DNA of 64,000 nt from Sclerurus mexicanus. Taxonomy: Eukaryota > Chordata > Aves > Passeriformes > Furnariidae. The stretch lies in assembly GCA_013396755.1 (NCBI GenBank), contig VWZF01006082.1, positions 624,197-688,196 of the forward strand, written 5' to 3'. Each line of letters opens with the position of its first letter. Positions within the stretch are counted from its first letter, which is position 1. Below the pieces are notes generated by a model that had not been told where the DNA came from, did not search any database, and worked only from the letters and a program-made list of their open reading frames with translations. The position numbers and the translations under genes were made by a program. Shown here in pieces: positions 13,297 to 25,112 of this stretch.

Positions 13297-16200
13297 GAAA
13301 TGAACATTTTGTTCAAATAATGAAAATTAACAAAAGTAATGAATCATGCTGCTACAACATGCGAAATTAAGTCACAGTTTAGAAGCTGTCTCCATTTCAA
13401 TAATCATTGATGTTACAAATCCAAAGATAAGTAGGCCTATTTAACAAAAATTTTCCATGTTGTTCTGTTTCTTGTTCCCATTTCCTCTTTCTTAACTTGT
13501 ATTTCAGTTCCATTATTTTCCACTGCTGCTTGCAAATCCAAGACCTTAAGCATGACAGGCCAGTGCAGTTTCACATGCTATGAAATAACTCTCTGCAAAT
13601 AGAACTCCTCAGACTGGTCCCTCCAAAGCACATCTTGGTCCTGTCCATAATGCACCTTTCACCATGACCTGAACCCCATGAAATCCCTCTTTGCCAAGCC
13701 TTTTACAAAATATTTGCCTAGTTTGAGTGATTTGCTGTCAGTTTTCCTTAGCTGACTTTCCTGGATTGCTAATCCTTTTCTCATCAGAAAGTGCTTCCTG
13801 CAGAAACTCTCACCTTTTACTTGAGCAATTCTTTTCCCATCAGCTTGAAGACCATCAACAACTTTCACCATAACATTTCTCCAGCCTGACTAATTTTCTT
13901 GCCTTTTACAAAGAACAAGCAGTTAACAATACTTTGCATGTGAAGGCTTTTCTCTGAAGGATGAATTACGTGTCACCACAGCATCATTAGAGAAATACTT
14001 GTGCTGTTTAGAACTAGATGAAAATAAACATCTGAAAGTAACCTATACAGTGTAGAGAGGTGAGTCTAAGTTGAAACCCTGGAAAAAAGGCTATTTACAT
14101 TCATCTACAGAATATTTTTCTCTCCCTACTAAGATTTTCTGAAGGGTAACCATGCAAAACAATCTGCCATGAGTATCAAAAGGACTTTGTTAGCCTTCAG
14201 GGAACCAGTCCTAATTCTTCTGCAGAAGATGCAAATAAATAACATATTAAAACAAGTACTTTTGACCTCAGCATCTGACTTATATGTTAAAGAGTCAGCA
14301 CTTCTCAGTTATCTCTTACACATTTCTTTTAACTTTTAGTTGTTGGCTACTTTTCTGTTAGAAGACAGTTTTGCTGAGGAGCTCTTGATTCCATAAAAAA
14401 ACCCCATTTGGCACAGGCACTATGTGTTTAGCAACAGATGCTTACTGTTGTGAGGAATGAATGATGAACACATTTCAACTGCTATCTAGCTATTCTAGCT
14501 TTGATACGATCTTAGAGTTAAATGTTGAATTCAGGAAATGCCAGAAGAGATCTGACTGTGACATCTATTAAGACAAACTTTAAGAATGATGCTAGTACAA
14601 TGCTGACTATTAATATATAACATTTTGCAGCATTAGATAAGCAAACCAGTTTAGAATCTAAAATACTTGTGCACAGGAGCAATAAAATATAATGCATGTA
14701 AGCACATATAATCTCCAAGGCAGGTTGTTCTGTGGACCATTTTTATTCATTGATGTTGCCTGGATGGCCATTTTACCAAAGCATTATTATAAATCACTTC
14801 TTTTGAAAAAACAAGGGCTCAGTTACTAGAATAGTCTTTGTTTAGGGGAGATATCTACATTTAATATGACTTTGACTTAAAATATTTCACCATATTCATA
14901 TTTGAGAGGCAAAATCTGGGCTTCACTGAAACCACTGAAAAATTGTATGCTTCCTTCAGCACAGTAAGGGTTTTAAGTCAGAAGCTGCCTATAAATTTCT
15001 GCATTATATCCAAAGAAATGGATTTACTCTGTAATCACCTCTATAAAAATGTCAATATACTATTCACTAAATATACAGAGTGATAGTCATTTGATCTGCC
15101 ATTATCTAAATAAAAGCAGGTATCATATACACGCTAGTTGTCTGTGACTCTTCATAAGACCAGTTGTGAAACTTTGGGCATGGAATGGCATTCTCTCTGG
15201 TCAGTTAGGTTCCTAGAATATCTGGGATGAATATTTGCAGGTGCTGTTTGCTTCCCATTCCTTATGAAAGATGCCTACAAAATATGCTTGTGCCTAGTTG
15301 ACTAGTATTTGGGCATTTAGATTGAAGTGTGATTAATCTCATGCATAAAGCCTCATTTTGAAAACCACAAGGTTTCTTTTCCCCTCATGTCCTGTGAAGT
15401 AACCTTCCTGATTTCTATAGACCTAACTATCCATAAACCAGTTGAATGTATTTATTTTTGTACCAATTTTGTCTTTTATTTAGAACTGTTAATCCCATCT
15501 CTTGGTGTTATCCTTAATCATATGTTTAGAAACACAACCACCTTATTTCTACTCAGCCATCGATTGCTAGACTGCCACATATACATGTCCTTTGTAACTC
15601 AGCCTCTTTCTTGCCCCTTTCTCATCCTGTGTTACTATCACCTTTCTTTTAGACCAGAACTTTCTAGTCTTCCAGATGAACTTCTACCAGATTCATCGCA
15701 CTGCAGTAGCAACCCTTTCTGTTTTTACCTTCTTAAGTGCATTTTCCAGGGATGTTATTTCTGCCTTCAACATTTATTTCTATCTTTCATTGTCAGAGTT
15801 CCAGTCATGACAAATCCTCCACTTTCTTTCTGCTACTATATAATAGTAGATTAAAAACATGTCAGGCATGTCAGTTGCAAAAAATAACAATTTTGCATAT
15901 ACAGATTTAGTTGGATTTTCTTTGATTTTTTTTCACTTTCTTTTTTTATTTTTATTTTTATTTTCTTCATTTTGACTCTGGAGACCAGTGGTATGAGCCT
16001 TCATGCAGTGGAATTTGACAATTTTTTTGTTCCCATTTGTCAAACTTCTAGGAGAATGGTAAGAAAAACTATGGGACAATGATTTTCTACTCTTCCAATT
16101 AAATCAGGCCTGCCTGCCCACAAGAACTACTAATCCTGATGCATAAGGAGGCATCTTTCCATGCCTTCATGGAAACATGGAAAAATGGATCCATCCTTCT

Positions 16201-19200
16201 CATGCGGACCTTCCTGTGAGGAAGAATGACATTTAAAATTTTGTCTCTGAGCTTTTTGGACATGCCTTTAGAAGATATGTCATCCTCATACCCTGTCCTA
16301 CAACAGATTTCCCTTGCATTTCCTGGCTATGGCAGAAGCTGGAGAAGCTACTAGAGAAATGTCTAAACGTTGCTAATGGAGCCAGTTTAATCTCTCTGCA
16401 GGGTCAGGTTCTTCACCCACAGGAGCCTGCCTAAAGCTTCATAGCCTAATTCTGTTGCCACACAAGATGTGTAGTCAAGGGCCATGCTGTGCCTTTACTG
16501 TTCCTGCCATGAGAGATGTCAGGAAAGGATTAGAGAAGACCTTTGGGAGCTGTCTTACCTCTCCTTCTGCTTTTGGGGAAGCAGGAGAAATTAGACCTGT
16601 GGGAGCCCTTCTACAGCAAATTGCAACCCCACACACCAACCAGCCCCTCAGCATGATTTGCAGAACTTTTGAATTCCACAAATAGATAAAAGGTTGTCAG
16701 GACTTAGGGCTACAGCATTTCTGTGTGCATGAGAAGCAGCACAAGTACAGCTTTACACAAAAAACATAAAAATATCTTCCTGTCTATATACGAAAGAGCA
16801 GCTTTGTAGCTGGATAGAATGACGTCTATTCCCATATTGACATAAAATTGAACATTTTTTTAAAAAATGCTACATGTTTTTTCTGGCACAGCTAAAAATA
16901 CATGAAAGTATTCATAACTTGATGGTAATTCAGCCTTGAAACTAGCTAATGGCTTATGCAGGTTTCAAGACTGGTGAGAACTCTGTACTTGATCCTATGA
17001 AATTTCTTCATCCTGAGAGATTTCCAAGTAATTCAAGCAACACTAATATGGAGCACTGAATTCATAAAAAGAGAAAAACAAAGCATTCCTGTTTCATCAG
17101 CAGAAAAACAGCATTAGGATTCTAATGAGAAAGGATGTGTTGGCTACAGTAGTTTGAATTATTAATAGTGAATAAATAAGCTTTTTCTCCTGCGGTTCTT
17201 TTATGTGTATAATTCAAAGATTTATCCTAATTTCCTCAACTGTTCATGCATTTGTTAGAATTTACAGCATAATTCAGGGCACGTTCTTAATAACACCTGT
17301 TTGTCTAAATATATGCAATGTAGGATTCTATGACTCAACTGTTAGAAGAGAAACAGTATTAATCTGTTCTGAACTCAATTTGTACCTGTTCTATGTCCTA
17401 CATTGTTCCTTACCTCTACCCTCTGTCATAAGCTGCTGACATTATATCAGCAATGTTTGTTTTAAGAGTAATTTGACAAAAACATAATTGTTAAAAAAAC
17501 TCCAAACATTTTCAACTCCAGCTTTTACAAATGTTCAAGGAGCATGTGGCTGTAAACTGATGGACAAATTGAGAGAGAGGTCACAGTCACTGGAAGAAAT
17601 TAAAAGGGTGTGTTATTGATTGCATTTGCTAATTTCTAATTTTGGGTTCGGTCTATCACTGATTGCAATCACTAGCTGTGATTCAACAGTCTTTCCACCT
17701 CTTCCTACACCTAAAAATATGCATGAACTTATTTCATCCTCAGTTTGGCCATCGCTACTACCTGCATAAACAAGATGACAGAAATATAGATCAAATAACC
17801 CCCTGTTGGTGGGAGATGTTCTCACTGTGCTAGGACCATCTTCACACCTGCCACAGGGAAGACTTTTTCCCAATTCCACAAGGAGTAAGACCCTATGCTT
17901 CCCAAAAGAGACACATATTTCTAGGCTTGGAAGTACTGCTAGTGAGGACACACAATATTATTAAAAAAACAAACAAAGCCAAGCTAAACCCCAAGCTGAC
18001 ATTAATGAGGTTGAATATATGTATTGTTATTAAAGGGAACTCTTTCCAGGGTTATCCTAAAATAATCTGCTAATTCTCTGATTGTGCTCCTTAATCAGAA
18101 CTCATAACACTGTTTTAATTAGAGAGCAATGCTATTAAACCCAGAATAATGAAACCTAATAATTCAGCAATTGTAGAAGAGTGACAGGTTTATCTGCATT
18201 CCTTCTTTAACTTCTACTTCAAAAATATTCTCAACTTTCAAGCTTGCATATTGCTTTAGTATTTTGACTTCTCATTTCATATCCTGTGCATCTCATGAAA
18301 AAGGTAATTTTCAAGGAAATAAAAAATAAAGCCAACTAGCTTGTTGTGATCCTAGTATTTAAAATCCAAAAATGAGACTGAAAACTGAAAAGGAAGGTGA
18401 AGAAATGAAAGGATAACAGACAAACATTTTCAAGTGGAATCATCTGTTTTCCAAGTAAAATAAGAATGAGGATGAAATAAAAAATTGCTAGTAAAAACTT
18501 TCCTATTGTCTTGTGTAGCTCATCTGTCATTTGTTAAATGTTTCAGTGATCTAAACAGCTATAGTTTTTTTCTTGTTCAATGACTAATGTTATGCCAAAC
18601 ACAAAGCCTCTATTTGCTGCCTTTTAAAGGCTTGATTATAAGCTTGATTATAAGTCTGTGAATTCATGAATTTTCAGAAATACTCCTAATTACTATGTGT
18701 CTGTGTGTATTAACAAAAAATGAGGTGATACTCCTTAAGAGAAAATATTTTCATGCACTCAAATAACTACATAAATAAGGTCAAACAGTTAAAGGAAGCA
18801 GACTTCTAAACTTCTTTAGTTATTATCCATTTTAAAATGGAAGCCCAAGAACAATAGTCTTTTGTTGGAGCATTATATCATAACTTATGTATTTGCCACT
18901 CTCATGATTTTTATAAAAGCAACACAGCACCTGCTAAGAGAATTGTTCCCACCCTGCTTGGAGGAAACAGCAAAGCACTGCCTGAACAATTCACCCAAAA
19001 AGAATGTTATTGAGCCATACATTTTAAAAGAACCAGACATTTTAAAACACACCTGTGCTGGCCTTGGGAAACAGCTCATGAGAAACTGCAGTTTTGCTAG
19101 CAGCTAACATGCTTTCTCCAAAGACGTGATTTAATGGGAATGCTGAGCTGTTCTCACAGGGACTTCTGCTTCACTTGGGTTTGCCCCGTTGGAAACTGAA

Positions 19201-19719
19201 GATTCATGGGCTTGTACCTACCTCTGTGTAAATCAGGACTATCTCCTTTGAAGTTAGCAGATATAAAAATCTGGGTGAATAAAGGTGGATCAAGGCCCTG
19301 GGGCTGTCATCCCTGCCCGGCTGCTTTTATTCAGTTTAGGGCTTCAAACATATAATTGCAATATTTTTTTCCTGTCATTTGGGAATGCGGATTGAGGCTG
19401 AGCTGGAACAGAAGGATGAATAGGTGCAGGCTTGCTATGCAGAGCTCCAGTGTGGTGCCAAGGCAAGTAGTGGTGGCAGGTTTCCAGCTGCCCTGTCACT
19501 CTGAGTGATCTCCCTCAGCACTCTGCCAGAACGCCCTCCTTTGCTAACTCCATTCCTCAATCAGGCAGCAGTAATGATGACATTGTTATCACACTGTAGT
19601 AGAAGACTTCATGACTTCCTAATACACTGTCATTCTTCTACACCAGAACTGTCTCAACACTGATGGTTTTCAAGCCCTTATCTTTCTTATATCACCCTTG
19701 TGAAATATATGTCTCTCAC
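13297..19719. other. No recognised gene
   Basis: Non-coding by inspection. It includes a 70-codon minus-strand ORF (13659-13871), a 155-codon plus-strand hydrophobic ORF in T/C-rich sequence (15387-15854), a (TTTTA)n run near 15941-15966, a TAAT-rich block (about 17960-18180), and a 12-bp tandem duplication (18630-18653). None is a recognised gene. Confidence 0.45.
18630..18653. repeat. 12-bp perfect tandem duplication
   Basis: gcttgattataa occurs twice back to back. Confidence 0.95.
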
Positions 19720-19899
19720 CTTCAACTGGTATCACAATTTGTGCTAGTTCCTTACTTAAAGCAGGATGAATCCCACCTGGGGAAGTTACATACTTGGTCA
19801 ATGGCTTAAGTCCTTTCATTGGAGGTGATGTTGCAAAGGTTATGCTTGCAGCTGATGTGTTCAGCACCCTACCAGAGGCACATGACATTGCAGGGCTTG
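19720..19899 (-). other. Exon-like open segment of unknown identity (180 bp)
   Basis: On the minus strand an acceptor (cctattttag) precedes CAAGCCCTGC, and the frame stays open for 180 bases to GTTGAAG|gtgagag, a good donor. Both boundaries are phase 1, so the exon would be symmetric and in frame. It would encode SPAMSCASGRVLNTSAASIT, FATSPPMKGLKPLTKYVTSP and GGIHPALSKELAQIVIPVE. The frame is open on both sides from 19915 to 19670. The Ser/Thr/Pro-rich composition looks protein-like but I do not recognise the family. It lies about 1.4 kb beyond the distal MID1 poly(A) signal, on the same strand. It could be an exon of an unseen gene, a retrocopy fragment or chance. Confidence 0.3.
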
Positions 19900-21269
19900 C
19901 TAAAATAGGTAACATGATGAAAGATTATATTATTTACTGTCTTATTAACATGGTCTGCACTTGAATCAGAAAACCAATTAAAAAAATATTAAAGAAACAG
20001 AATAATTTTCCACTCAAAGAAGGGAGTTAATGCAAAAGCCTATCTCAGAAGAAAACACTTGCACCTGCACTGTTCTACTCCCACAGAAATGACAAATCAG
20101 TCTGTTCTGGCACAGAGACTTGATTTATGTACACAGATGCCTTAAGCCTCACCCTCCCAATCAAGAGTCCCATCCACACTGAAGAATTGCTAACATCATT
20201 GTGTTTTAGTCTCTTAATTTTTGATATGAAAATCAAGCACTAAATCAAAGGTTAAAATGTAAGGAGAGTTTCTTTCATTTCAGGAACCACAATACATAAA
20301 AATAGCTCAGCATAATCTAGAGCACACAACATCAGAACCAGGAGTGAACAGGACTTCCCTTAATGTGCAGAAGACAAAACCACTGTGCTAATTCCTATAT
20401 GGGCAACCAATTGAGTAACACAGGAAAACACTGCACTTTACATTCCTATATCTCAATATACACTTCCACTACTTGAAAGAGCATGTCAAAAGACATCAGA
20501 GATGGTGTTACAAGAAAATTGCTAGCACATCATTATATAAGCAACCTGTACACATTTTTGTTTATCAGCTTCCCAAAGCTCCACCAAAGGCCTTCAGGCC
20601 AGGTGTGCCCTGGACAATTCCTGAGATACTGGTGTGCATTTTCTCTGAGTCCACACTTCTTCACTCCTAAACCAGAAATGAAGACAGTGTTTCCAACTAA
20701 AATGAATAGTCTCAGTCCTGGTGATACAGATGAGAGCCAGTAGCAATCCTCACTTTGTTTTGGTGCATGGGCTTATTTGAAAATTGTGCTGCTGCAAATA
20801 AAAGCAGAATGTGGCAATTACTAGAAATCTGCTTTATCAGAATAATCAAGAAATACATACTTATACTATATTGGATATTAAATAATATTTTAATGAAATC
20901 TCCCGCAGTCATTCATAGTGCTCTAAACGCTGGCCATCTCAAAATGAACTGGTTAATGAGCTGACACTTTAATTTGTGCTGTCAATAGGGCCCTGTTGTG
21001 TTTTCTAACATGCAAAGAATATAGTATTTGCAATTAAGACACAGGATTAAAACAGATGATGCACACTGCTGTTTAGTGCCCTGCTACTGCTAATATAATG
21101 AAGAACGTCCGTGTGTTTTCACCTGCACTTGCAGATTTCCTGCTTTTCAAAGTGTACCCAGACCTGAGGGATTTTTATTCTTTCTACCCTTGCTTCCCAC
21201 TGCTGATGGGGAGTTTCTTTGCTGGGGAATTGAAAAATAGGATATTCAAAACAGACAAAGAATAAACTC
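19900..21269. other. No recognised gene
   Basis: AT-rich spacer between the exon-like segment and the distal MID1 poly(A) signal. Short ORFs only. Confidence 0.5.
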
Positions 21270-21289
21270 ATGGCAGGAAATGCAGCAAC

Positions 21290-21295
21290 TTTATT
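21290..21295 (-). terminator. Candidate distal MID1 poly(A) signal
   Basis: AATAAA on the minus strand in the context GAGCAATAAAGTTGCTGC. It is followed about 20-40 bases later by a T and GT-rich stretch (TTTATTCTTTGTCTG). It lies about 3.5 kb after the MID1 stop. Other AATAAA-type signals closer to the stop (for example 24138-24143 and 24171-24176) have less convincing downstream elements. Confidence 0.5.
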
Positions 21296-21868
21296 GCTCT
21301 CTGAAAGTCAGCAACGGGAAACTACAGTGGGCTGGAGACAGACTGCTAAATAATTCATGACACACAGCCCATTCCTGAAGGATTTTTTTCCCTATTAGAG
21401 GTGCATTAACACATGGAAGTTTAACCTGTGGAAAATCTTATCTGGCCTCAGAGAAAAAAGTCTCCCCACCCCTCCATTACCTCAAGCTCATGACTGTCTT
21501 CTAAAGAGCTTATGCTATTGTTTGCTCTAACTCTGCTGAATCCCAACTTGGGTTTTAAACACATCTTTGAAACAATCATTATACCAACACAGGCTTTATC
21601 TACCACATTCATTGCTTGCATTTCAGCAGACTATTCCTCAAAAATTTGCCTTTGTTAAACACAGCATTATACAATGCTACCTCATTCCTAGTCACAAAAC
21701 TTTAAAAAAAAATAAAGAAGGGAAAACCCTCATCTAAAACCACATGCTACATTAAAGCACCATGTTTTATTTTTACACAAAGATTACTGTTCCCCCAGAT
21801 TTCAACTCATTGCTATGGACCATGCAAAATGCCACAGACCACAGAAGCTACATTTTCAAATGGAAGTT

Positions 21869-21874
21869 TTTATT
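21869..21874 (-). terminator. Candidate proximal MID1 poly(A) signal
   Basis: AATAAA on the minus strand in the context ATCAATAAAAACTTCC. It is followed within 25-45 bases by a GT-rich stretch (TTCTGTGGTCTGTGG), which is the expected downstream element. It lies about 2.9 kb after the MID1 stop. Confidence 0.5.
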
Positions 21875-22047
21875 GATTAATCAGGCATTGAATCAAGTAT
21901 TGTAAAATAAACAGATTTTGTTTGTTAAAAAATGTCCAGAAGAATACCATTCATAGCAAACTTGTTTCCTCATTGTCATACAGAATAGGAAATTGTCCAA
22001 GAAACAAGCAAAAGAGGAATACCTGACTAACTGCTGTCTCTTTGTCT

Positions 22048-22160
22048 GTGTATATACATATGTATGCATATACACAAATTACACACTATATTTGTGCATA
22101 TACTGGTGGGTGCATACCCATACATATGTGCACATATATACACAAACATACATGCACAAA
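22048..22160. repeat. Degenerate TATACA/TATATG alternating tract in the 3' UTR
   Basis: A roughly 110-base stretch of alternating purine and pyrimidine built from tatacata, gtatgcat and cacatata units. It looks like a decayed dinucleotide microsatellite. It lies in the probable MID1 3' UTR. Confidence 0.7.
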
Positions 22161-24452
22161 GAATACTGAGTTAACAGGCCACTGGAGAAATGTGACTTAG
22201 CTCCAAGTGAAATGTTTTGTGTTAAAATAAAAATGATACAGCAAGGCCTGTAGATAACAGACCATTCTTCTTCCATGGGCCAAACCCACGATCCGTCTTT
22301 AGACTCATGGTCTATCTTTACAATGAAAATACGTGAGATCATTTGGGACCTTTCCAAATTCATGGTATTGCTTCCATCCAGCTCAATCTCTGCCAGACAC
22401 TGAAGAGTGTTTGCAGTTTATCCACTACTGAAATCAGCTTCCAGATTTAATATTTGTGGCAAAAAAGATACACAGTCTTGCTATATGTACTTGGGTAATA
22501 TACCTTTTCCTTTTAGACAGAAACTTGGCAATAACTCCAGATTGAAACTCCTTTCTTCATGCATCTTTTTATCACTGCTTTGCATCAGTCATCTCCTGTC
22601 AACTCGTTATAAAAAATTTTCATGCCATCTCAGCGACCTCCCAAACATCCTAGGTCAGATCATCTATGCAGTGTATATCAGATTGTATCAGTAACATTGT
22701 ATTCAATTATAAAAAGTAATGTTTGGGGACTTACTTACTTTTTCATTTGAGAAGGTATGTTTCTTGATTATTAGAGACAGTAAGACAAACACTGCAGTTC
22801 ACTATGTGTACACATTTTGCCTTATTTACGACTAGTCTGGAAAGATCAGTGGCTCCTACCTGTGAACAATGGGATACAGCCCAGCTGAATGCCATGGTAC
22901 CAGCAATGTACTGCCAGATTTTTTTCCATTTATTTCAGCAGTTAGCATGGCATATAAAGGGAAATCAGAGGAACATGGACAGACATTTATTGTCTATTAA
23001 AAAAGGAAAAAACAAATAGGCATGTATGTATTCATCATCTTGCTCATAAATTTTTGATATCATCAGAAGGCAAACTGTAACACAGTTTTGTACCTGAAGA
23101 ATCAGTATTTAAAAAATCTGAAGCTGAGCTTGGGACCATATTATTTTGGGGCCATTAGTGAACAAAGTGCATTAAGGCATCTTTTCCAAAAGACACCTAA
23201 AGCATGGTTATAAATTACTGAGCAAATCTTTTGTTAAAGCTGATATTTATCCTTTCTCTACACAGGCAGATTTTCACCACTTGCATAGTAACAACAAAAC
23301 ACTGTAGGAAAACCATTCTTTTAAAGTTGTCATATGCCTCAAGCATCTCCCTAAATGGCCATTTATAAGCATTGCAGTAAATTCGAAGGGCTTCTATTCT
23401 GTAAAAGGGAAAGAGGAAAAAATGCACCCGCTTCAGCTTTGAGATAGAGGACATACAACCTCTACTGCCCTCACTGAAGTTCATCTGCTAAAATCAGGAT
23501 GAATGTAGGGTCTGCCCATGCAGATTCCTACTGCTACTGAAAGCTTGCTCTTTATTTCTCATTCACAAAGATAACTGCGCTTTTGCAAACAACCCAGGAC
23601 AATAAGAGCTATGAGCAAACTCCAGCTGCAGTGTTTCTCCATACAGCACATGTAAAACAGACTTCCTTATTTTGTTATAGACACTACACAGTGTAGGACA
23701 ATGAAACATTTGTATTTAATTTAAAATCAATGGTAAAGTGGCACATGTCTCACTTCGGAGTTGTTGGCTGGGCTTGCTATGTTGAACCTTGTAAAATCAG
23801 CAATAAGCATTCACATGTCTACCATCATAACCGTGACATCTTCTATTACAATCAATCCTTAAATGATGCCGTGCTTTATCAAATTAGTCTACAGTCAGAC
23901 CTTGGATTGGCTGCTCTCCTCCAGTGTTGCTGATTCTCAGAGATGGTATCAGTCTTCCACATCCTCAGTGATTCTATAATGTTTCCCAAAGACGAAAGCG
24001 AAACACTGGCAGATGGGAATGTTGCCATCAATAAAATAAATCACCAGATGATTTATCCACTCACATTTCTAGGAGATATTCCACATGTTTTTTATGAACT
24101 GAGAGAGCACTGCCCTGTGAACAGAAGTAAATTAAACTTTATTCTTTTGCTGTGTTGGCTCGCTCTCTTTTTTATTTCTGTTCTTTTGGTCTGCACACTT
24201 CCACGTGCAAAGTAGAAATCGGGAGATCTCGCACTCAACAAGGCTGGTAATGAGAACATTAACGTTGGTACGAGTAAAACCTGCAGTATACTGACTTGTC
24301 CACTGCGCAGTTTTCACCCTTCCAATTTCCTGCTTTTATCCACTGTAAAATAAAACTATGCAAAAGGCTGATTAAACTTTAATTAACAGGGCCATCAATG
24401 TGCAAACAAAAAACCCAACAAAAAATCCAGGTGTTCAAACCAGGCTTTCACT

Positions 24453-24497
24453 TCCTTCTTTTTTTTCTTTTTTTTTTCTTTTTTTTTTCTATTTTTA
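24453..24497. repeat. T-rich tract with C interruptions (A-rich in MID1 3' UTR)
   Basis: On the plus strand there are runs of 8-10 T separated by single C residues. In the MID1 transcript this is an A-rich stretch about 270-310 nt after the stop codon. Confidence 0.85.
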
Positions 24498-24763
24498 TAA
24501 ATAATTTATAAATCTTCCTGTAAGAGACTAAATACAAAACCAACCAAACAAAACCAACTGCAAAAGAAAGTCCTAAGATATTTTTAAAGCCACTTCTTGT
24601 CCTTCCATACAAAGTACACAGAAAGAGATATTCTTTCCTTTTCAGTTTTGGCCAAATTCGGCAGCGATGGCTGGGATGCCACATGGGTCTGCCAGCTCCA
24701 GGTAAGCTCCTGCAGGCAGCCGCCCTGGGAAGATGTGTCGTCCTACCTTTTGGCTTTTAGCAG

Positions 24764-25112
24764 TCACGCGAGCTGCTCGGAGGAGTCTAGGTGGTCAGGG
24801 ATAGGCAAGCCAGTTATAATGGTCAAACACTTGTTCCACACTGTGAACGTGGGGCACACTGGCTGCCCAAAAGTAATGTCAAAAGTGTAAAGGTGTAGGG
24901 AGTTCAAAGCATCGTAAAAAGCAAGGGAACCGTTGTCATAGTCCAGCAAAATGCCGACTCGCCGGAGGTGAGGAGCAGGCTCGATGGGGATTTCTTTGCT
25001 GTTGTGCCTCACCACCCATGTGTTGTTGCAGCGGCAAAGCACCCAGGAGGCAGAATTCTTTCCGATCCACTCGTGCTTCGGCGCTGACTTGTAGGAAATG
25101 CCAATAGCATAC
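24764..25112 (-). CDS. MID1: MID1 terminal coding exon, SPRY domain and stop (349 bp coding)
   Basis: The minus strand completes Trp and continues YAIGISYKSAPKHEWIGKNS, ASWVLCRCNNTWVVRHNSKE, then PHLRRVGILLDYDNGSLAFY and TFTVWNKCLTIITGLPIPDH, ending LDSSEQLA and a TGA stop at 24764-24766. It forms the bulk of the SPRY domain, about human residues 552-667; the LDYD and FTVWNK motifs are the usual core and C-terminal SPRY strands. The HNSKEIPIEPAPHLRR segment matches MID1 and not the paralogue MID2, which differs here as recalled. The acceptor is tttgcag. The last residues differ from the recalled human tail (CTEQLP). The SPRY domain is where many Opitz G/BBB truncations fall in people. Confidence 0.96.

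Larger units (their letters stand above)
21270..24763 (-). other. MID1: MID1 3' untranslated region (probable extent)
   Basis: This follows the TGA stop on the minus strand. No long reading frame or repeat family is recognised in it. It contains an A-rich run in the transcript (24453-24497) and a purine-pyrimidine alternating tract (about 22048-22160). The left end is inferred from the most distal good poly(A) signal at 21290-21295; the proximal one at 21869-21874 would give a shorter form. Extent is an inference, since 3' UTR ends cannot be proven without transcript data. Confidence 0.55.

Noticed and set aside
17613..17951. 112-codon minus-strand ORF
   Set aside because: No family match and no flanking splice sites that keep the frame.
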